From positions 372,001-436,000 of the forward strand of contig NZ_JBDIVF010000002.1 in assembly GCF_039631355.1 (NCBI RefSeq): a stretch of DNA of 64,000 nt, in the 5' to 3' direction. The translations under genes were made by a program, and so were the position numbers. Positions 60,693-64,000 of this stretch are shown in pieces. This DNA comes from Uliginosibacterium paludis. Its GTDB lineage: Bacteria > Pseudomonadota > Gammaproteobacteria > Burkholderiales > Rhodocyclaceae. How positions within the stretch are numbered: the first letter of the stretch is position 1; each line of letters begins with the position of its first letter. A model generated the notes under the pieces. The model ran no database searches. It was not told the DNA's origin and worked only from the letters and a program-made list of their open reading frames with translations.

Positions 60693-61726
60693 TCCCCGCC
60701 CTCCTCTGCTTCGCTGGCGACAAGGAGGTCCAGCGGCTCGGCCAGGGTCTCGCGCAGATAGTCCGCGGGCAGTCGATGGCGGGCGGCCAATGTTTCCAGC
60801 GCAATGCCTGCGGCCAGATCTTCCTGCAGGCCGGCGAGCCAGCCGTTGAGGCCGGTGGACAGCGAACGGCCGGCCCGCTCGCCTTCGCGTGCGCTGCCCC
60901 CTTCATCGAGATCGTATTTGTTGGCATAGCCGCGCGGCGTGACCATCAGGCCCTCGCGCACGAAGGTGCTGCTGTTGCCGATCAGCACGGTGCTGAGCAT
61001 GCCGATGTCCGCCTCCGTCATCTGTGCGAGCGTGCTGAGCACGATGTGTTCGCGACGGCGGTAGGCGCTCTTGACGATGGCAACCGGCGTGTCGGGATGA
61101 CGATGGCGCAGGAAGAGGCGCTGCGCCTCCACAATCTGCCGGGTGCGCCGGCCGCTCTTGGGGTTGTAGAGCGCCACGACGAAATCCGCCGCCGCCGCGG
61201 CATCAAGCCGGCGCGCGATCACCGGCCAGGGCGTCAGCAGGTCCGACAGCGAGATCGCGCAGAAGTCGTGCGTCAGCGGCGCACCGATCAGCGCCGCACA
61301 GCTGTTGAGCGCCGAGGCCCCCGGCACGATCTCGACCTCGATGCCGCTGTCGGGCGTCCAGCCAGCCTGGAACAGCACTTCGTAGGTCGGCCCGGCCATG
61401 CCGTAGACGCCAGCGTCTCCGGAAGAAATCAGCGCCACCTTGCGGCCTTCGCGGGCGCGCGCCAGCGCCTCGACCGCGCGATCGAGTTCCTCGGTCATGC
61501 TCTTGCGGATGACCTCCTTGCCCTCGATGAGATCGGCCACCAGCCTGATGTAGGTGACATAGCCGATGATGGTGTCGGCCTCGGCAATCGCTTCGCGTGC
61601 GCGCAGCGTCATGTGCTCGGTGCTGCCCGGGCCGATGCCGACCAGCATGATCCGGCCACCTGATGCCGATGGCATTTGCGTGTCTGTGTGCATGGGGAAA
61701 GTGTCCTGTTTTTCCTTGTATGGCAT
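60689..61726 (-). CDS. cobJ: precorrin-3B C17-methyltransferase with C-terminal extension
   Basis: SAM-dependent methyltransferase of the corrin pathway that also contracts the ring. Family residues: IMLVGIGPGSTEHMTLRARE, SSGDAGVYGMAGPTYEVL, VPGASALNSCAALIGAPLTHDFC and VVALYNPKSGRRTRQI. The usual protein is ~250 residues; here ~90 extra residues follow VTPRGYANKYDLDE, helical and without Cys (GLNGWLAGLQEDLAAGIAL). That differs from CbiH60, which has an Fe-S domain, and the separate ferredoxin next door may stand in. Start options are 61726 (AGGC, taken) or 61693. It follows the fusion gene by 4 bases. Confidence 0.88.
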   Translation of the reverse strand: MPYKEKQDTFPMHTDTQMPSASGGRIMLVGIGPGSTEHMTLRAREAIAEADTIIGYVTYIRLVADLIEGKEVIRKSMTEELDRAVEALARAREGRKVALISSGDAGVYGMAGPTYEVLFQAGWTPDSGIEVEIVPGASALNSCAALIGAPLTHDFCAISLSDLLTPWPVIARRLDAAAAADFVVALYNPKSGRRTRQIVEAQRLFLRHRHPDTPVAIVKSAYRRREHIVLSTLAQMTEADIGMLSTVLIGNSSTFVREGLMVTPRGYANKYDLDEGGSAREGERAGRSLSTGLNGWLAGLQEDLAAGIALETLAARHRLPADYLRETLAEPLDLLVASEAEEGGE

Positions 61727-61730
61727 GGAT

Positions 61731-62792
61731 TCAGCCTGTGTGTTCCGGCGCGGCAAAGGCCCAGCGGTTCTCGCCGAAGAGTGCGCTCGCCTCGCGGGGC
61801 GAGCGCCAGCCGGCGAGGGTCAGCATCGGACCGGGATAGAAGGCGGCGACCGGGCCGATGCACAGCAGGCCCAGCGGCATCGCGCCCGGCGGCAGGCCAA
61901 GCGCGTCGGCCAGCGCCTGCGGATCGAAGAGCGACACCCAGCCCAGCCCCAGGTTTTCGGCGCGTGCGGCCAGCCAGAGGTTCTGTACCGCCGCGCCCAC
62001 CGAACACCAGGCCATTTCGTCGGGCATCGTGCGACGGCCGAAGAGCGTGCCGTCATCCGGCGCCAGCACCACGGCCCACAACTCGGCGGCCTCGCGCACA
62101 CCTTCGACCTTCAGCGCACGGAACGCTGCCTCGCGCTCGCCCATCGCCCGGGCCGTTTCCTCGCACTCGCGGATCACGATGGCGGCCAGGCGCTCGCGCA
62201 GCACCGGATCGGTGATCCGCAACACGCGCCAAGGCTGCATCAGGCCGACCGAGGGTGCCTGCATCAGCGCGATCTGCAGACGCTCGCGCGTGGCGTCGTC
62301 GATCAGGCAGCCGGGCTGGAAATGGCGCATGTCGCGCCGCGCCGCCAGCACGCGCTGGGCCGCCTGACGTTCGGCGGCATTGAACAGTCCGCGATGCGGA
62401 TTGGCACGCGCAATGGAGACGGTGGCATTGCGTCCGTCCAGGCCTTTGAGACGGTGCTTCTCAACGATCAGCGCGGAGGCGTCTTCCGCCTGGGCGGCAA
62501 GCAGCGCGGCGGCTTCGCTGACCGAGGGCGTGCCGGTATACCGGCGCACCGTTTCCGAGGGATTCGGCACCGCCACCTCCATCAGCAGCTCCGCCGGATA
62601 GAAGCGCAAGGGCCAGCCGCGGGAACGGGCGAGCCCGCACAGGCCCGGCTCATCCGCCTTCAGCGTGATGCTGGCCGCGGCGACCACCTCGGCTTCGGCG
62701 AAGCCGGACCGGGCAAGCGCCTCATCGACGGCCCGGGCCAGCGTGGCCTGCGGGGTGCCGCGGTCACACCCGAGACCGATCGCGATCCTCAT
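61731..62792 (-). CDS. fusion of CbiG C-terminal/CobE domain with BluB
   Basis: Two-domain protein of 353 residues. Residues 1-131 are the CobE/CbiG_C fold: IAIGLGCDRGTPQATLARAV, LCGLARSRGWPLRFYP and the end RNATVSIARA. Residues 136-353 are BluB, the flavin destructase that makes 5,6-dimethylbenzimidazole from FMNH2 (nitroreductase fold): ARRDMRHFQPGCLID, APSVGLMQPWR, and GLGWVSLFDPQALADALGLP. Fusion of a ring-opening helper with the lower-ligand synthase is unusual. The start overlaps the preceding CbiG gene (ATGA), so it completes a split CbiG. Confidence 0.9.
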   Translation of the reverse strand: MRIAIGLGCDRGTPQATLARAVDEALARSGFAEAEVVAAASITLKADEPGLCGLARSRGWPLRFYPAELLMEVAVPNPSETVRRYTGTPSVSEAAALLAAQAEDASALIVEKHRLKGLDGRNATVSIARANPHRGLFNAAERQAAQRVLAARRDMRHFQPGCLIDDATRERLQIALMQAPSVGLMQPWRVLRITDPVLRERLAAIVIRECEETARAMGEREAAFRALKVEGVREAAELWAVVLAPDDGTLFGRRTMPDEMAWCSVGAAVQNLWLAARAENLGLGWVSLFDPQALADALGLPPGAMPLGLLCIGPVAAFYPGPMLTLAGWRSPREASALFGENRWAFAAPEHTG

Positions 62793-63541
62793 GTGCCCTC
62801 CCGCGGCGGGCGATACACCACCAGCCGCTCGGGCAGCGCCTGCCATTGTTCGGGGCTCAGCTCGGCATGCGTCACCAGCAGGACAGCGGCATAACGCGTG
62901 AGATCCACCTCGGCCAGGCTGGCATAGCGGTGGATGTTGGCCGGCAGCGGCGTGGGCCGGGTCCACCAGTGCGGGGTGCCGGCTTCCTGCACGAAAGCGA
63001 CCGGCTCTTCATTGACCACGGCAGCCGAAACCCGGGTGATGTTGAGCTTGGGCGCCTCGACCCGCCAGCCGAGTTCGCGGCCGAGAATATCGACCGGAAT
63101 CGTGCGGCCCACATCCGATGCGGTGGTGATCACCGGCGTAGCCCCGAGCAGCGCGGCGACCTGCTCCGCCATCGCGTTGGCGCCGCCAACATGCCCGGAG
63201 AGCACCGGAATCACGTACTGCGCCGCGTCGTCCACCACCAGCACGCCGGGGTCTTCATCCTTGCTCTTCAGATGCGGGGCGACCAGACGCACCACCGCGC
63301 CGAGCGACACGAAGAACACGATCTGGTCACTCTCCGCCATCATCGCCGCGATCTCGTCGCGCAAGGCGCCTTCATGCACCCGCACCGGGTTGGCGAGGCC
63401 CGCCATCGCCGCGGCAAACTTCGCCGACACGCGCACCGTGGCAGCGGGCATTTCCGCCGCGAGGCGGGCGACCTGCGCCGCGCCATGCCGGGTGATCGCC
63501 ACCAGGCTCACCCGTGTTTGCTGCAAGACATCCATGTTCAT
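62789..63541 (-). CDS. cbiG: CbiG N-terminal and central domains (precorrin-5A lyase part)
   Basis: Protein of 250 residues with the CbiG N-terminal and middle domains: SDQIVFFVSLGAVVRLVAPH, DPGVLVVDDAAQYVIPVLSG, HVGGANAMAEQVAALLGAT and TTASDV. CbiG opens the delta-lactone of cobalt-precorrin-5A and releases acetaldehyde in the anaerobic route. The C-terminal CbiG domain is missing here and is found as the N-terminus of the next gene. A start at 63541 overlaps the CobI stop; 63535 is better spaced from AAGAGGA. Confidence 0.88.
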   Translation of the reverse strand: MNMDVLQQTRVSLVAITRHGAAQVARLAAEMPAATVRVSAKFAAAMAGLANPVRVHEGALRDEIAAMMAESDQIVFFVSLGAVVRLVAPHLKSKDEDPGVLVVDDAAQYVIPVLSGHVGGANAMAEQVAALLGATPVITTASDVGRTIPVDILGRELGWRVEAPKLNITRVSAAVVNEEPVAFVQEAGTPHWWTRPTPLPANIHRYASLAEVDLTRYAAVLLVTHAELSPEQWQALPERLVVYRPPREGT

Positions 63542-64000
63542 TCCTCTTCCGCCGTGGCCAGCGCAGACACCCCGCCCGGCCCGGCTTTCTTCAGACAGCC
63601 ACGGATGCGCTCGCCGCGCACCCGGTGCGGGCTTTTCACCAGCATCAATGACAGATAGCTGACCGTGCTGCCGCGCAGGGCCAGCATCGCGGCACCGCGG
63701 ACGACGCGCTCGTCCGGTGCGCCGCAGCGCTCGATGAAGCAGGCGTCGGCCAGCAGCCCGCGCGCTTCGAGCCAGTCGAACAAGTCCTCGATCAGGGGCT
63801 TCACCTTGAGCAGCACCAGGCTGTCGAAATCCTGCAGCAGGCGATCGATTGCGCTCACGCCGTAGGCCGCCGGCACGATGGCCACGGTGTCGTCCTGCTC
63901 GCACAGCGGCCGGGCGAGCGCCGCACTCGCCGCGCTGAAGGAATTGACGCCGGCCACCACCTCGACCGGCACGGCCGCATCCCGCTCGCGCAGCACGCGC
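63538..64000 (-). CDS. cobI: precorrin-2 C20-methyltransferase, 3' part (runs off the window)
   Basis: The last ~153 residues of a CobI/CbiL protein; its start lies beyond the right edge. Visible are VAGVNSFSAASAALARPL, then LLQDFDSLVLLKVKPLIE and ADACFIERCGAPDERVVR, which match the SAM-binding and C-terminal parts of this family. The enzyme adds the second methyl group at C-20 of precorrin-2. It ends in an ATGA overlap with the CbiG gene. Confidence 0.85.
   Translation of the reverse strand, partial: RVLRERDAAVPVEVVAGVNSFSAASAALARPLCEQDDTVAIVPAAYGVSAIDRLLQDFDSLVLLKVKPLIEDLFDWLEARGLLADACFIERCGAPDERVVRGAAMLALRGSTVSYLSLMLVKSPHRVRGERIRGCLKKAGPGGVSALATAEEE

Noticed and set aside
59166..60761. 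531-codon plus-strand frame across the retropepsin-like gene and ferredoxin
   Set aside because: Both minus-strand genes have family motifs and cysteines in register. The plus-strand frame has none.
1..64000. CRISPR arrays, tRNA or rRNA genes, prophage or integrase genes
   Set aside because: No regularly spaced direct repeats, tRNA-like cloverleaf ends or recombinase motifs were found. Short repeats are intergenic palindromes.

Overview
This is a GC-rich, densely coded stretch of bacterial chromosome. It reads as a betaproteobacterium, tentatively from the Rhodocyclales. The support is the full H+-type atpI-B-E-F-H-A-G-D-C operon, DUF1631 and DUF2782 family proteins next to hemF, a single-chain class I fumarase beside a YqhA (UPF0114) protein, and bacterial cobalamin genes. 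This assignment comes from gene content only. I see no rRNA, tRNA, insertion sequence, CRISPR array or phage gene.

Layout. 0.2-9 kb: a LuxR-type regulator, a Nudix hydrolase, an M15-type peptidase with a small exported protein, and signalling genes (PilZ protein, membrane GGDEF-EAL protein with a degenerate GGDEF, chemoreceptor). 9.4-16.6 kb: the ATP synthase operon on the minus strand, with a strong-looking promoter ahead of atpI, a terminator after atpC, and a G-tract/inverted-repeat element between atpD and atpC. 17-21.4 kb: two tandem Aas-like acyltransferase/acyl-ACP synthetase fusions, the second with altered adenylation motifs.

21.7-38.2 kb: a tightly packed exopolysaccharide locus, all on the plus strand. 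It holds a polyprenyl-phosphate sugar transferase, a 53-residue membrane peptide, a PslG-like glycoside hydrolase, a Wzx-like flippase, five glycosyltransferases, a Wzy-like polymerase, three acyltransferase-3 proteins and a Wzc-like chain-length/kinase protein. Most junctions are 4-base overlaps. No Wza porin, Wzb phosphatase or nucleotide-sugar synthesis gene lies in it, so export and precursor supply must come from elsewhere. I take this as the best candidate for an undescribed system in the window.

38.3-48.4 kb: an LplT-like/PlsC fusion, a Bcr/CflA-type exporter behind a perfect palindrome, an aldo/keto reductase, rdgB, a DUF1631 protein, a DUF2782 protein, hemF, a YkgJ-type cysteine-cluster protein and an MFS transporter. 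48.4-57.7 kb: a GH28 lipoprotein, a YbaK-type deacylase, apt, yqhA, fumarase, an outer-membrane protein, a membrane protein, ecotin and a trans-sulfuration-type PLP enzyme.

57.9-59.2 kb: a divergent RcnR/DmeR-type repressor and a DmeF-type cation efflux protein around an almost textbook operator. 59.4-64 kb: a retropepsin-like protein, then a minus-strand cobalamin operon (cobI partial, cbiG, a CbiG_C/CobE-BluB fusion, cobJ, 2Fe-2S ferredoxin) that runs off the right edge. Together, EPS production, c-di-GMP signalling (PilZ, EAL), chemotaxis and polysaccharide-degrading enzymes suggest a surface-attached or floc-forming life style. That last point is inference.
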